Origin: Elysia marginata
Lineage: Eukaryota > Mollusca > Gastropoda > Plakobranchidae
Assembly: GCA_019649035.1 (NCBI GenBank)
Contig: BMAT01002053.1
Coordinates: forward strand, 79,799-101,075
Direction: 5' to 3'
DNA: 21,277 bases
In this document: piece by piece, positions 10,570 to 20,952 of the stretch
Layout of the letters: each line of letters begins with the position of its first letter
How positions within the stretch are numbered: position 1 is the first letter of the stretch
Notes under the pieces: model-generated
Databases searched by the model: none
Told to the model about the DNA's origin: nothing
What the model saw: only the letters and a program-made list of their open reading frames with translations
Translations under genes and position numbers: made by a program

Positions 10570-10759
10570 TTGGCGGTCTCCATGTGGTGTAAGGCCGCGG
10601 TGTCTGGGGGCGTGGCGTGACAGGGCGTGGCGTTGTAGGGCGTGGCGTGGGCGGAACGTAGGGGCGGATCCTCAAATAATGATCATCAGGGAGATAGTCC
10701 CGGTAGGCTGTCCACAGCTCGATGTTGTCCACGCTGGTGTCCGCGTAGGATCGGCCACC
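10570..10759 (-). CDS. LamG domain 3 C-terminal strand plus Thr/Pro/Arg-rich linker
   Basis: This 190-nt exon (63 codons plus one base) starts after acceptor CTGACCATCTCCAG|GGTGGC and ends at donor CCGCCAA|GTGAGT. Residues ~7-30 (DTSVDNIELWTAYRDYLPDD) are the closing LamG strand and match VVDELQVWYEDLDQL of domain 2. From residue ~33 the chain becomes a low-complexity linker with four TPRP units (38-55), then TTWRPP. At DNA level the unit ACGCCACGCCC recurs. Such Thr/Pro stretches are often O-glycosylated spacers in extracellular proteins; here that is inference. The exon ends in phase 1, so the protein continues past the linker. Confidence 0.88.
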
Positions 10760-10981
10760 CTGGAGATGGTCAGTAAAAAAAACTAGAGACTTGGCTCAAC
10801 AGGTTTCACTTCAGCAAACACAGTTGCGGCGTTTAAGTTAACTCTAATCGTAGTCGATCTAACACGAAAGGTGTAAGTCCTATAGTAAGAAGGAAACTAC
10901 GTGTTTGGCTTACGACTGGTAGTCCATCGGTTGCTATTCTCGACCAATAAAAAACCCCGCCTAAAACGGTATCCAACTTAC
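10760..10981 (-). other. Intron 6 (phase 0), 222 nt
   Basis: A short GT-AG intron with a strong donor (GTAAGT) and a pyrimidine-rich acceptor (CTGACCATCTCCAG). It contains nothing else of note. Confidence 0.85.
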
Positions 10982-11122
10982 GTCTAAACCGCGACCAAAG
11001 TAGGTTCTCCAGTCAGAAGGCACCTGGGACAGACTCTGCTGGGAGGCGTATGCTTGATAGTCCACACGACGCCCGTCAATGTACATCTCGAGGCCGTCTC
11101 GAGGGTGCCATGTCAGCTCAAC
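10982..11122 (-). CDS. LamG domain 3, core-strand exon
   Basis: This exon is exactly 47 codons (141 nt, phase 0-0), from acceptor CGTGTTTAG|GTTGAG to a near-perfect donor TAGAC|GTAAGT. The translation starts VELTWHPRDGLEMYIDGRRV, the hallmark of this gene's LamG repeats, and ends WRTYFGRGLD, equivalent to SVYVGRAQG of domain 2. The loop between them (YQAYASQQSLSQVPSDW) differs from the other two domains in sequence, as expected of a variable ligand-facing loop; that role is inference. Confidence 0.9.
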
Positions 11123-12397
11123 CTAAACACGTAGGACAAGAAAGATGCATAAAAAAGGTTTTTTCTCTTTCTGGAGCTGAAACACAATCAACCAATCAAG
11201 AGCAAGAACGGGTAGGGTCATCATTTGAGGGCTACATCATTAATTTACACTATCAGCTTCGTTGGTGAGCATATCCTTTTTTACTATAGACATTGTTAAT
11301 GTTCTGACATTTTTTTACGTCAAATCTCCAATTTGTATCAATGAAAGTTGTACTATTTTACAATGTATAGGTAATATGCCGTATTGTGTCATTAAATTTT
11401 TCTCTTTTAATTTACTAAATGTTTTTTTTTCTTAACACGACAAACGTCTAGGCTGGTCTGTACTCTGCGCCAAGACCTTAAAAAGGATATAGTCTAATAC
11501 CATCATATGAATTCAAGCTTCACATTTTTCTCCCACTAGATAAATCCAAACACAAGGAAATTCAACTCATATTTTATTTTACATTTCTACTGCCGCTTAC
11601 GCCTATAGCCTCTTATTACTAAATCTTAAGCCTCTTTCAAGCCTATAGCTAAGTACTCATTTTACGGGTGGCTGGATTAAGTAAAAATGGGTAGATAACT
11701 ATATTGCTTTTCTGATGCAATTCAAACATGAGTCCTGGTTGAGAATCGAACCCGAAGCAGCCAGGTTACAAGTCCGACGCGCAAACAATTGAGCTGAGTT
11801 TCCATACATCAAAGACAATAAATTGTGTATAGCGAGGTGGGTAAATCGGCCATAGTTGATAATTTTTACACAGTTATTAAAAAGTTTTGATGGTACATAC
11901 TATCCCATTACGACTTTAAAGGCTCATAACACCATCTTCTCTATAGCCTTAGGTAATTAATATATAAACAAATATACTAGTCGAAATGAGTCTTAAGTCG
12001 AACTCGGAAAGTAGTAAGCTTTTGGTATCACAGGAAAGCTTCTATTCTCTACTTTTAAAAGCATCAAAGTGAAAAGCTCCATTATGCTTCTGTTTTAAGT
12101 TATACCTTTTGAAGTCAGCAGGCTTAGGACTTGTGAAATTTCAGAAAGGGGAAAAAGTCAGTTCAAAATTATAAAGATTTAAAGTCCTTAGCAACCATAC
12201 CAATAAAAATTGAACACATAAAATATGAAATTTCAACATAAATCAGGTGTGAAAACTGCTCAAAATGGCTTTAGCGTCAGTATCTAAAAAATAAATCGAC
12301 CTCAGAACACTCACTAATCTTTAAAAGCCTAAATCTCAAGACTAGCCCTTGCAACTTAAGACTCAATTGGATAGAATGCGAGGGCTCTAACTCTCAC
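11123..12397 (-). other. Intron 5 (phase 0), 1.28 kb, carrying a SINE-like head
   Basis: This intron lies between the GTWQR and VELTWHP halves of domain 3. Apart from the tRNA-like element at 11730-11802, it is AT-rich sequence without recognisable features. Confidence 0.75.
11730..11802 (-). mobile_element. tRNA-like head of a degenerate SINE
   Basis: On the minus strand the sequence reads AGCTCAATTGTTTGCGCG (A-box-like), then a CTTGTAA anticodon-loop-like segment, then GGGTTCGATTCTC, a clear pol III B-box. It recalls a tRNA-Thr(TGT)-derived SINE. The anticodon stem does not pair well and no acceptor stem is present, so this is not a functional tRNA. It probably continues leftwards into 11560-11730, with no clear tail or target-site duplication. 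It has the same orientation as the host gene. Confidence 0.6.
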
Positions 12398-12597
12398 CCT
12401 CTGCCAAGTCCCTGGGCGGAAGTTACTGGTGTCCACTTGCCAGAACTGAGTCGGGGTCTGCAGACGAGCGTACAGACGACCATCTTCGTACCACACGCTC
12501 ACCGGGAACGAATCAAAGAAAACCTGACCATTGCGCAGGTTCTCAGGTCGGATGCCCAGGCGTAAGGTGGCGCCTTGTTCGCAGGTCTCCAGGTCAC
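12398..12597 (-). CDS. LamG domain 3, middle exon
   Basis: This 200-nt exon has a strong acceptor (CCTTCTCCTCAG|GTGACC) and a donor GCAGAGG|GTGAGAG. It begins by completing a Gly codon and ends in phase 0. The 66 codons contain the second loop Cys (DLETCEQG, Cys5), the strand GATLRLGIRPENL (8-20), which matches GITLSMYLRPRDL of domain 2, then GQVFFDSFPVSVWYEDGRLYARLQT (23-47) and FRPGTWQR (59-66). The break falls immediately before the VELTWHP core strand. The shared RP-(R/E)-(D/N)-L motif shows close paralogy of domains 2 and 3. Confidence 0.9.
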
Positions 12598-13979
12598 CTG
12601 AGGAGAAGGTTAAAGGTTAATGAGAGATCAGTCGCCTGGGGAATGGTTAGAGATTAATAAGAAGTTAAAGGTACAAATAGTTTCCCCGTGTGCTTTTTTA
12701 TGTATAATTATGACCTAGGTGGTACGTTGTATGCTTGTTTTCTTTGTCGTTGTTTTTCTTGTCCTACTTGAAATTAAAAATTTTGAAAAAAAAAATGTAT
12801 TGGCAGTTAATCAAGACTTCTATTCTTCAACCTCAAGTGAGTCCTGATAGAGGCACTCAAGTCATTTTCGATTTATAAGTTCTTCTCTTAAGTACTTACT
12901 TATAGAGTTTCAAGCAAAAACGAACAGAGATTATATACTGGGTTTTTTCGAATGAGAGAAGAAAGTCAAATAGTTATTTCGAGTTTAAGAGATAGCATAA
13001 ATACTAAAACTCAGAAAAAGGTTGCCTTAATTATTACTCGAGCGCTTTTTATGTTATAAATTTAGACGGATTACTCATAAATCAAAACAAGTTGGACTGT
13101 TTCTATATGCTTCACAAGTTGTTTATCTTCCACAGCTTAATATTTAGCTTTTAACAACGTTTTTAACACACCACTTTTTAAAGCAAAAAATCTTTTTAAT
13201 ATTTCCTGTTTTTGCTTTAGACATTTCTCGATGTGACACCAACACAACGTTAGTGTTGAAAGAAAATACACATTTGTGATTTCTATACTGTCGTCTATTC
13301 TAGAAAAAACATGATCGGCAGAGTTATATTGTAAGTATAGAAGTAAAGCTGTGGTTCAGCCAAGGCAATGGAGGTTTCAGTCAGAGTACTAACATTGTAA
13401 GTTTTTACGTTATATTAAAGTTTATTTTATACTCTGAAGCAGATTGTAACTCTAGCTTAATTGTGTCCCTTCCTAAAACTCGATTGAAAGGAAAAAAAAG
13501 GATATTTCAAAGGGCAATAACTAAAAAGACTTGGCAAATTGCGTGGATTTGCCTTAATTCCCTTACTTTTCGAATATTGGTTTGTTCTTCCTACGCTCTT
13601 ATTTATTACGACTTGCTATGAAGTCCCTATCTCTTGGCGACAAAATAAAAAAAAAATCCAATTTCCAACAAATTGTGATAGAAACTGTTAATTACTCTTG
13701 AATGAAGAACCCACAACGTCTCCGTTTTTACATCGTTGAACATCTACAAGCCATGCCACAGAATTGAGTCTGTGCGTATATCGTAACAGAGCAATTCCCT
13801 ATCAAGATTAAGGACGCCAACAGAGCTAGAGAAAACTCTTTCGTGCAATTGATCGATGAGACTCCACGTAAATTGGGGCCATCTCATTCCATTGCACAAA
13901 AGAGTTACACTCTACACGCTCAGGAGTATTCGACATCTTGATAGAAAAACGTTATTTGCAAAATAGGTCAATAAAGTAC
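12598..13979 (-). other. Intron 4 (phase 1), 1.38 kb, no gene seen
   Basis: This intron splits the C-x6-C loop of LamG domain 3 within a Gly codon. The sequence is AT-rich with no repeat family or coding potential that I can identify. Confidence 0.75.
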
Positions 13980-14165
13980 CTCCACAAGTAAAGTTCTGTC
14001 CCAGGTCAATGTAGCCGTCAGTCCCAAACAGGCGTAGCGCCCGTGTGTTTTGACCTTTGCCCTGTACCAACCGGAAGTCACCCCGTCCCAGGATGACCCG
14101 GTCTCTGATGTTCATCTGGTTGTTCTGGAAGCCCGTAAAACTGATTCTATAGGGCACCACTTGAG
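13980..14165 (-). CDS. LamG domain 3, N-terminal exon
   Basis: This 186-nt exon (phase 1-1, 61 full codons) starts after acceptor GTGTCCACAG|CTCAAG and ends at donor TGTGGAG|GTACTT. The translation contains YRISFTGFQNN (5-15), the strand RALRLFGTDGYIDLG (41-55) and QNFTCGG, which holds an N-glycosylation sequon (NFT, 57-59) and the first Cys of the C-x6-C loop at 60. It aligns with GAVAMNGAGQYVDLG of domain 2. The exon joins directly to domain 2 through a split Ala codon, so domains 2 and 3 are adjacent with almost no linker. Confidence 0.88.
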
Positions 14166-15615
14166 CTGTGGACACGTGGCCATACAAAAATAATGTAGCC
14201 TAGCTTTTCTGTATTGCTGTCATGATGATAAAAAGTTACGCAATGCATGTGCGAAACTACGTTTAACCTATTTTTAATGTATGAGTATGAATAATGTTGA
14301 AACCGGTTTCTAAAAAGTGCATCCCATTGCTTAGCCTGTGTTGTCTTAGATTTTGTTTTTATAATTAAGTGATTATCGCTTTGGTGCAAATCCACTTCTC
14401 TATCTCCCGTCCGATTTTCAAGCCCAGTGATTTAGTTTTTTTTTACATCTTCCCACATGCAAGTCTTCTCTCGTCCTCGTCCTATCTCCTCTCTCTCTCT
14501 TTCTCTCTCTCCCCCCTCTCTCTCTATCTATCTACCTCTATCTATCTATCTCTCTCTCCTTTTTTTATTTCGTACAGACCACTAAGCCTTTTTTTTTTAT
14601 TTCGACATGAGGTAAGTGCCCTAAAATTGTTGTATTTTCTTTTCATTTATATAAAGCAAAATCACAACACTAGATAGTTATAAGAAAAGTTTTGAAGAAA
14701 AAGAAAACAAGATTTTGAGGATAAATTGGAAAGTTCAAACAGTGGGGAAAAGTGAACGTTTGGTTGACTACAGTCAAAGCTCCTATATCTTTGAAACCAG
14801 AGACTCAAAATGTAGGGACATGCTAGGAAAAAAAATGTTTGTAACAGCAAAGCAAAATGAACACCAAGTCGAGGATAGAAAGAAAAAATATTTTAAAACA
14901 GGAAAATAGTGCTAAAATATAAAACCCATAATGAAAAAACAACAAAACTTCAACTTTCAACATGAACGAAAATGGTCAGTTTAAGAGATAATGAGCAAAA
15001 AAAAACAGAATTCTGAAATACTAGTTAGAGAATCTGTAATTGATAGGTAACATACTTTCAACAAAGAGGCTTGGTCATAATTTTGTATTCAGTGTAGTGT
15101 GATTTCGCTAAATAATTTGTAATCAAACATTTAAATAATAAACCACCTTTTCCGAAAGACCCTTGCATCACCAGTACTAAAACGTACACAAAATATAAAA
15201 AAAGGTTTATGTAACACAGAGTAAGTGTACTGCTCTCTAGGTATTAGATTTAGAAATCTCAAAAGTGATTTTTAAAAATCCTCTTCTTTATCAACCATGT
15301 GATGGGTTCCCTTTTTGGAATGCTTTGGAGTCTTAGGAATACCTATCCTGATGTTTGGACAGGGCGTCTCAATTTTTATCGACCTGTACTTGAAGGCAAC
15401 CATCGATTGGCCGAGACAGGCGGCATGTAAAGTTTGCCAAAAAATTCATACCACTTGTGGGAATAAGCTTCTTTACTGAATAGCTTTAAAGCTATAAGAA
15501 TTTTGTGCTGTAACAGTTTTAAGAGATTTGTTATTTTTAAATTAAATAATGGTAACATAAATAACAGAAAAAATCTCAACCTCGCCCTGACTTTTCCCTG
15601 GTACGTAGTTATTAC
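14166..15615 (-). other. Intron 3 (phase 1), 1.45 kb, no gene seen
   Basis: This GT-AG intron lies between LamG domains 2 and 3. It is AT-rich with A and T runs and contains a TCTC/TCTA tract at 14485-14560. No coding or RNA signal was noticed. Confidence 0.75.
14485..14560. repeat. CT-rich / TCTA microsatellite
   Basis: An imperfect run of TC dinucleotides grades into (CTAT)n tetranucleotides within intron 3. It is followed by two T-runs at about 14560 and 14590. Confidence 0.9.
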
Positions 15616-16227
15616 CTTTGTATCGACCAATGGCTCGCAGCTGGTCAAGATCCTCGTACCAGACCTGAAGCTCGTCCACCACCGCTCTGGCCGTTACCCT
15701 TGTTGACCCCTGTGCCCGGCCCACGTACACGGACTCGGACTGTGGCTCCTGCCGCCTTGACCTCACGCCAGCCTCATCCGTGTCCATCAGCTCATCGTCC
15801 ACGTAAAGGCTCAGACCTTTCTTTGGGTGCCACGCTAGAGTGACCCTCTGCCACCCGCCCCGGCGTAAGCGGTCAGTCTCAGCCGTCCAGGTTCTGTCTA
15901 CACCCTGGACTTCTGCCTTCAACATCTGGTTTTCGTAAAATAGCCTGTGCGTCGGCGCGGCAAAGAAGGTCTGGTCCATGCGTAGATCCCGTGGTCTAAG
16001 GTACATGGACAGGGTGATTCCGTGTTGGCAGAGGTCCACGTTGCCGAGACACTTGTCGGAGTGCTTGCCCAGGTCCACGTACTGACCCGCCCCGTTCATG
16101 GCGACAGCTCCCTGGAACCTGCCCCCAACAAGACTGGCTCCGCCCATCAGCTGTACCAGATAGCGATCGTGGCGGACCCGGCGACCGTCCGCTCTATCAA
16201 ACTTGAATTCCTCATAACCACGGTTAC
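15616..16227 (-). CDS. LamG domain 2, complete domain in a single 612-nt exon
   Basis: The exon has 203 codons plus split Gly codons at both ends (phase 1-1). It lies between acceptor TACACAG|GTAACC and donor TACAAAG|GTAATA. The domain order is: N-terminal strand GYEEFKFDRADG (residues ~3-14); GGASLVGGRFQGA...GQYVDLG (28-53); a C-x6-C loop with Cys59 and Cys66; GITLSMYLRPRDL (69-81); MLKAEVQG (101-108); GGWQRVTLAWHPKKGLSLYVDDEL (123-146); VYVGR (166-170); and VVDELQVWYEDLDQLRAIG (182-200). This is the full length of a Laminin_G_3-type module, about 200 residues. No catalytic residues are expected. Asp/Glu-rich turns near YVDDE could bind a metal or ligand, but that is inference. The exon is clearly GC-richer than the flanking introns. 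Confidence 0.92.
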
Positions 16228-16250
16228 CTGTGTATGTGTATGTTTCTATA

Positions 16251-16405
16251 GTTGTATGTGTATTTTCTTTATATTCGTACATACAACAAAATGATGCAAA
16301 AAGCCTGATGTTAAAAGCAGTCTCTAAATTTGTATGTGTCTATTTATCGTATTCATACATACAGCATAGAGACGCAAAGAGACTGACATTAGGAGAAGCT
16401 AAGTG
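16251..16405. repeat. Imperfect ~78-bp direct tandem duplication with inverted-repeat arms
   Basis: Two copies start at TTGTATGTG (16252 and 16330) and continue to similar ends (GCAAAAAGCCTGATGTTA versus GCAAAGAGACTGACATTA). The first copy carries a 9-10 bp inverted repeat, GTTGTATGTG (16251-16260) against TACATACAAC (16278-16287); the second has a decayed version. The block begins about 25 nt from the splice acceptor of the domain 2 exon, on the intron side. Confidence 0.75.
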
Positions 16406-19400
16406 GCGTTTATGTGTTTGAAATCGTCTAAATTTGAGTGTATGGTATGGATGACTTGTAATGTTACGGCCAAAGAGTACAGGTAACTAATACATATAAA
16501 AGTCATAAAAGAGTGAAAACTTACAAACTTACCCAATATATTTTGTTCTTATAATTTAGGTAAAATGATGTAATTAGTAAAGACGCATTCCTGAACCAGA
16601 CATGATGTACAAGAAGTCTGTCGGTAATTACTGTTGCCTTTAAATATTTTTAACGCCATCATTCCACAGGAAATTATGTTCAACAAAATTAGGTTGATGA
16701 CAAGAAACTAACGGTGACCAAAAAAACTTTAAAAAATGACCTATTGTTTAAAAATAAGGCGAAATAAAAATGAAATGGGAGTGAAATGTGGTATAACGCA
16801 TAGGAAAGTAGTCCCTTTTGCTTGTAAAAGCGACAAAAAGAAAAAGCAAACATGCTCCACATACAATGAAAACATCGAACTTGTATCTTTTGCATTAGGT
16901 TTTCACTTGGAGAGTACAGTCGAGTTTTGCTCGACTCGTAATCACAATTATTATCAAACGAAACAACATAAAATTATTGGTAATGCGCTCTTGCATTTCT
17001 TTGGTTTTGCAGTAACTGCTTCAAGAATACCGATTAAAAAAAAGTAAAAATTGTACTCTTTTCAAAGCTCGTAAACATGCGCGTACAAGCATAAAGGAAA
17101 GGCTTGATATGATATGATGATTTAGAAGACCTGCAATGGTTATACACAAAACAATATTTACAACCATTTCAATTAAACATATACTAATTGAGCGGATGCG
17201 ACAGTCCTATGTTTAGAAATTAGGTACTTACGAGGTCTGATTCAAACGTAACTTTCTTTCCTCTCCAAAGTCTACAAACCTTAACCCATAATGTCTAAAA
17301 ACTGCACGCGTACGAGTAAAAATTATTAAAAAGTCTTACTAATTTTTAAGTCATTATACCAAGCGAATAGTATTCTATTGCCATCTGTTTACCTACTATG
17401 ACCAGAATTTTTCCAGCTTAACTGATGTCGCAAATTTGATAGGGTCGTTTTCCTCTTGATTTGAGGGAGCGAAGCGGTAAGGATGGGGATATTGTAGAAT
17501 GTATATGATTATTTATGGACAGAATATTCACTGTATATGAAGCCCAGACCTGTTTATAGCACATATAGTTGAAAGATGGCCAGCTGTTTCGGTGTGGTCA
17601 GTAGAACAATGCCCAGCAACATTTAATAAAAAACATGGTGCATGGGAGGCCATATGCTAAACGTTTTTATTCAAGAAGGGTATCTTTTTCGTCAAATTTT
17701 CCTGCAGAAACTAATATAAACGCAAACTAAAAATTTGATGGTGATTGGAGACCAACTAACACCTTTTAATTTGGAAAAACTAACGTCTTAGACGACAGAG
17801 TTGGATTCCCCATGACTAAAGCCCTGCGTACACAGTCGGAGTGAAGACAAAAATTTGGCAATCCTCTAGTTGGAAATAATTTTTATCCGCCTCGATTTCG
17901 TCCCTATCTGTGGCAAGCTAGAATTAATCTTTTTCCCCCAATAAAAAAATTTATTTCCTAGAACAGCCTTTTGAATCAGGCGAAGAAATTATTTAGCAAC
18001 CAAAGTCACTCAAAAATAGCTGGGTAAAGTAATCTATATGACCACACTTGACAGCAAGCTAAATCAACTGCACAAATGCTTGGGCAGCGGTCCTGATTTT
18101 GTTAAGTATAGGTAACACAAAAAGTTACGTTGGTCCAGGCTTGATGGTGAGACCACTTGTGGGTTTTTTTTCATACAACTTAAAGTTATTTACATAACAG
18201 ACCTCGTACACAACGTAAAAACAAATTATCAAACGTGTGATACTTTACCTTTTTTAGTTTGATTTTTTTTTAAATTTTCGTTTTAGCTTAACAATAAAAA
18301 GCTGTTCAAAAAAATATTTAAATTGGTTTTTGTATTAATGAAATGCCGGAATCGGTATTTCTGAAACTAACTCGTGCGAGCATATGAGTGTGCAAATTTT
18401 GTTGTTGGTTTATAGTTTAATGTATAAGTTGATAAATCCTCGTGGCATGTCGTATAGTTAATCTTTTTAAGGTTCTTCATCAAACGTAAGAGTTAAGAAG
18501 AATTTTTTTTTCGTAAAAAAGAATAAACATCTATCGGAAAAAGGATAAACATCTATATCATTTCCAAATGAATGCTTAAAACTTATTTTAAAAATGTATT
18601 AATCTCAAATTAATGCATCAATCTCTTCATACTCTCCTACCACGCCCAAACAAACCCCCTCCCTCTCAGAAAAAGATAAACAAAATTAATGTCGCCTTGA
18701 TTCAAAATAATCTAATACAAAAGAAAGTTAAAACATCCATCACTTGCACGCAACAATGACATGCTTAAAACAAGCATGCAATTAGATTCTTGGTCGCAAA
18801 AAAAAAACCTAAGCAAATCAAGATGCCATTGAAAAGTCAAAGATTTTGCATGCAAAATGAAAAAAAAACCGTAGCCCTTGATGTCTACATTCTAATCTCT
18901 TTCTCGCTTATCCCCGCACTCTGATCTTTTGCTTTCATTTCTCCCTCCAAGTTTCCGTTATTTTTTCGTCTTCTTTTATCCTTAATAGTGATGCTTTATG
19001 CTTTTTAATTGCCTTTTAGAGTAGGCCAAAATATTATTTTATATTGATAATAAAGCTCATATCGCTAAAAATACCTCTGAGTTTGATTAATCAAGAAGGT
19101 GTTGTTGAATGTCGTTGGTTTGATTTTAATACTGCCGGAACATATCAGTATCATATTTTTACATTGATGATAACTGTCTTGTTATAAAAACAAGTGAGCA
19201 AGTTGAAACGTACTTATTTAGATCGAGGGCCACGCGTTTTTTTAAACTATCAACTTCAATAAAAGTTTAAGTACAAAAGATGAAAATGGTTGCGAGGAAT
19301 GATCTTACTGATGGATGAAATATTGAGATCGTCTGTCGCGGATGAGCGATGGGATAAAAGCAGAGGATAATGTAATTAATAATATGAAATGATGACAAAG

Positions 19401-19977
19401 TTATGTAGAATATTAGAAAATATGAACATATATTGACAATTTGTCATATAGTTACGCAGTATTGAAGCTCCACGTCATAATTTACAGTAATCAAAGATAT
19501 TACTACTAATAGTTTAAGACATGTCTGGATTCATGCGTTGTTTTCTTTTCTTTCGTCTATTACTGAAGCATTGAATATTAAAAAAAAAACAGTCCTTAAA
19601 ACAAGTCAAACTAAAATTGAAAGCAATTTTGTAAAAACTGAAAACAAAGAAAAATATGTTTTCTTTCCTCATATTGTCATAAAATGAGCCTTTATAAACT
19701 CTTTAGCCAATGCATTGGCTTACCACCAACGTTCAACACGGCGATCCATGTTAAAGAAAAAACTTTGTAGACAAACAAATGCTTCAGTAACAAATGAATA
19801 AACCTGTGTTCTAAGATTAACAGTTTTGGCACTTGTTTAAAACATCTGGCTTTGTATAATATAAGGGAAGAAAATAACCGAAAATGTAAAAATGATTTCT
19901 ACAAAGAAAAAGTATGCATGAGCTTGTATGTCTCGAACACTCTTAGGCATAAAAGAAGAAAGTAGAGAACGGAAGAA

Positions 19978-19978
19978 T

Positions 19979-20011
<33 letters not shown>
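19978..20011. repeat. (GA)n microsatellite
   Basis: About 15 uninterrupted GA dinucleotides sit within a longer purine-rich stretch that continues to about 20110 with GACAG-like repeats. It lies in intron 2. Confidence 0.95.
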
Positions 20012-20015
<4 letters not shown>

Positions 20016-20364
20016 GAGAAGGACTGGGAAAGACAAATACAGATATAGTACACGAAGACAGTTATGTCGCACAGAGACAGGGAGAAAGTCTACACACAAC
20101 TAGACAGGCACAAGGACAGACAGAAGTAGACAAAAACATGGACATATTCTAGTGTATGAGACATACAGGTAGACAGACACAAGAAGAAGGTAAAATACGC
20201 AACTAAAAGAAAAACAAAACTACTCTCTAATTAACTTAGAAGATAGATAAAAATTCAGACTAAAATGGCTGAAATTAGTGTTTAGGGAGGTAAACTGAGT
20301 GGGCGGTTGGATGGTAAAACTAGTACACCACACACATTTTTGTTTATTTATATTTGAGTGTTAC

Positions 20365-20453
20365 CTCTGTCGATGAAACCAAATGCCATCAGGTCTTCTC
20401 GTTTCCCGTACCAGATCTCCAGTTCGTCGATATCAAAGTTTCCTGTTGCGTAT
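20365..20453 (-). CDS. LamG domain 1, C-terminal strand exon
   Basis: This 89-nt exon lies between acceptor CTCACCACCAG|ATACG and donor GACAGAG|GTAACA. It begins with the last base of a split Arg codon and encodes 29 residues plus one base. The core is FDIDELEIWYGKREDLMAFG. It aligns with the end of domain 2 (AVVDELQVWYEDLDQLRAIG), the final beta strand and closing helix-like turn of the LamG fold, so it finishes domain 1. It ends in phase 1, the phase in which the domain 2 exon begins. The phase match on both sides and the domain homology make this short exon well supported. Confidence 0.85.
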
Positions 20454-20952
20454 CTGGTGGTGAGATTTGAGCCATAATGGAGTACGTATGTACCAAAAAC
20501 ATTGGAAAAAAGGTGGAGGGATGTTGAAAGGGAGTAGAGTATGGAACCTACATAATTTCATACACGAATGATGAGCAAGAAACGAGAGCAGATTTGATAT
20601 TATAGAATCTGTCATTATGAAAAAATGCTGTGCTGTCAATCGATGCATACTTATGACTCTATTCTTTCTTTGTGTCTCTTTAGTTTGACGTGAGGTTTTC
20701 TAAACCATGGTCTGCAAGTTTGTCTAGCTGTCGGTATATCTATCTTTCCCTAAATAACTGCTAAACTCTCTCTCTCTCGGTCTCTCTCTCTCTCGGTCTC
20801 TCTCTCTCTCTCTCTCGGTCTCTCTCTCTCTCATTATCTTTTGTATCATTTACCTCATTTACTCACCCTCCCTTATTGTTTTAACTTTTTATACCAACAA
20901 CACCAACCGGCTTTTTAACACCACCCAGTATCAAACAAACTCTGTCACCCAC
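20454..20952 (-). other. Intron 1 (phase 2), with CT microsatellite
   Basis: This ~0.5-kb GT-AG intron separates the two visible exons of domain 1. It includes the CT repeat at 20766-20833. No other coding signal was seen. Confidence 0.8.
20766..20833. repeat. (TC)n microsatellite interrupted by CGGT
   Basis: Runs of TC dinucleotides are broken three times by the same CGG triplet, giving a higher-order unit of CTCTCTCGGTCT. On the minus (transcribed) strand this is a GA-rich stretch inside intron 1. Confidence 0.95.

Larger units (their letters stand above)
16228..20364 (-). other. Intron 2 (phase 1), 4.1 kb, no gene seen
   Basis: This is the largest intron of the LamG gene, lying between domain 1 and domain 2. 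It is AT-rich with many A and T runs. It holds a ~78-bp tandem duplication near the acceptor (16251-16405), a 16-bp perfect palindrome (19705-19720) and a GA microsatellite (19978-20011). Short open frames here show no domain or codon signal and look accidental. Confidence 0.75.
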
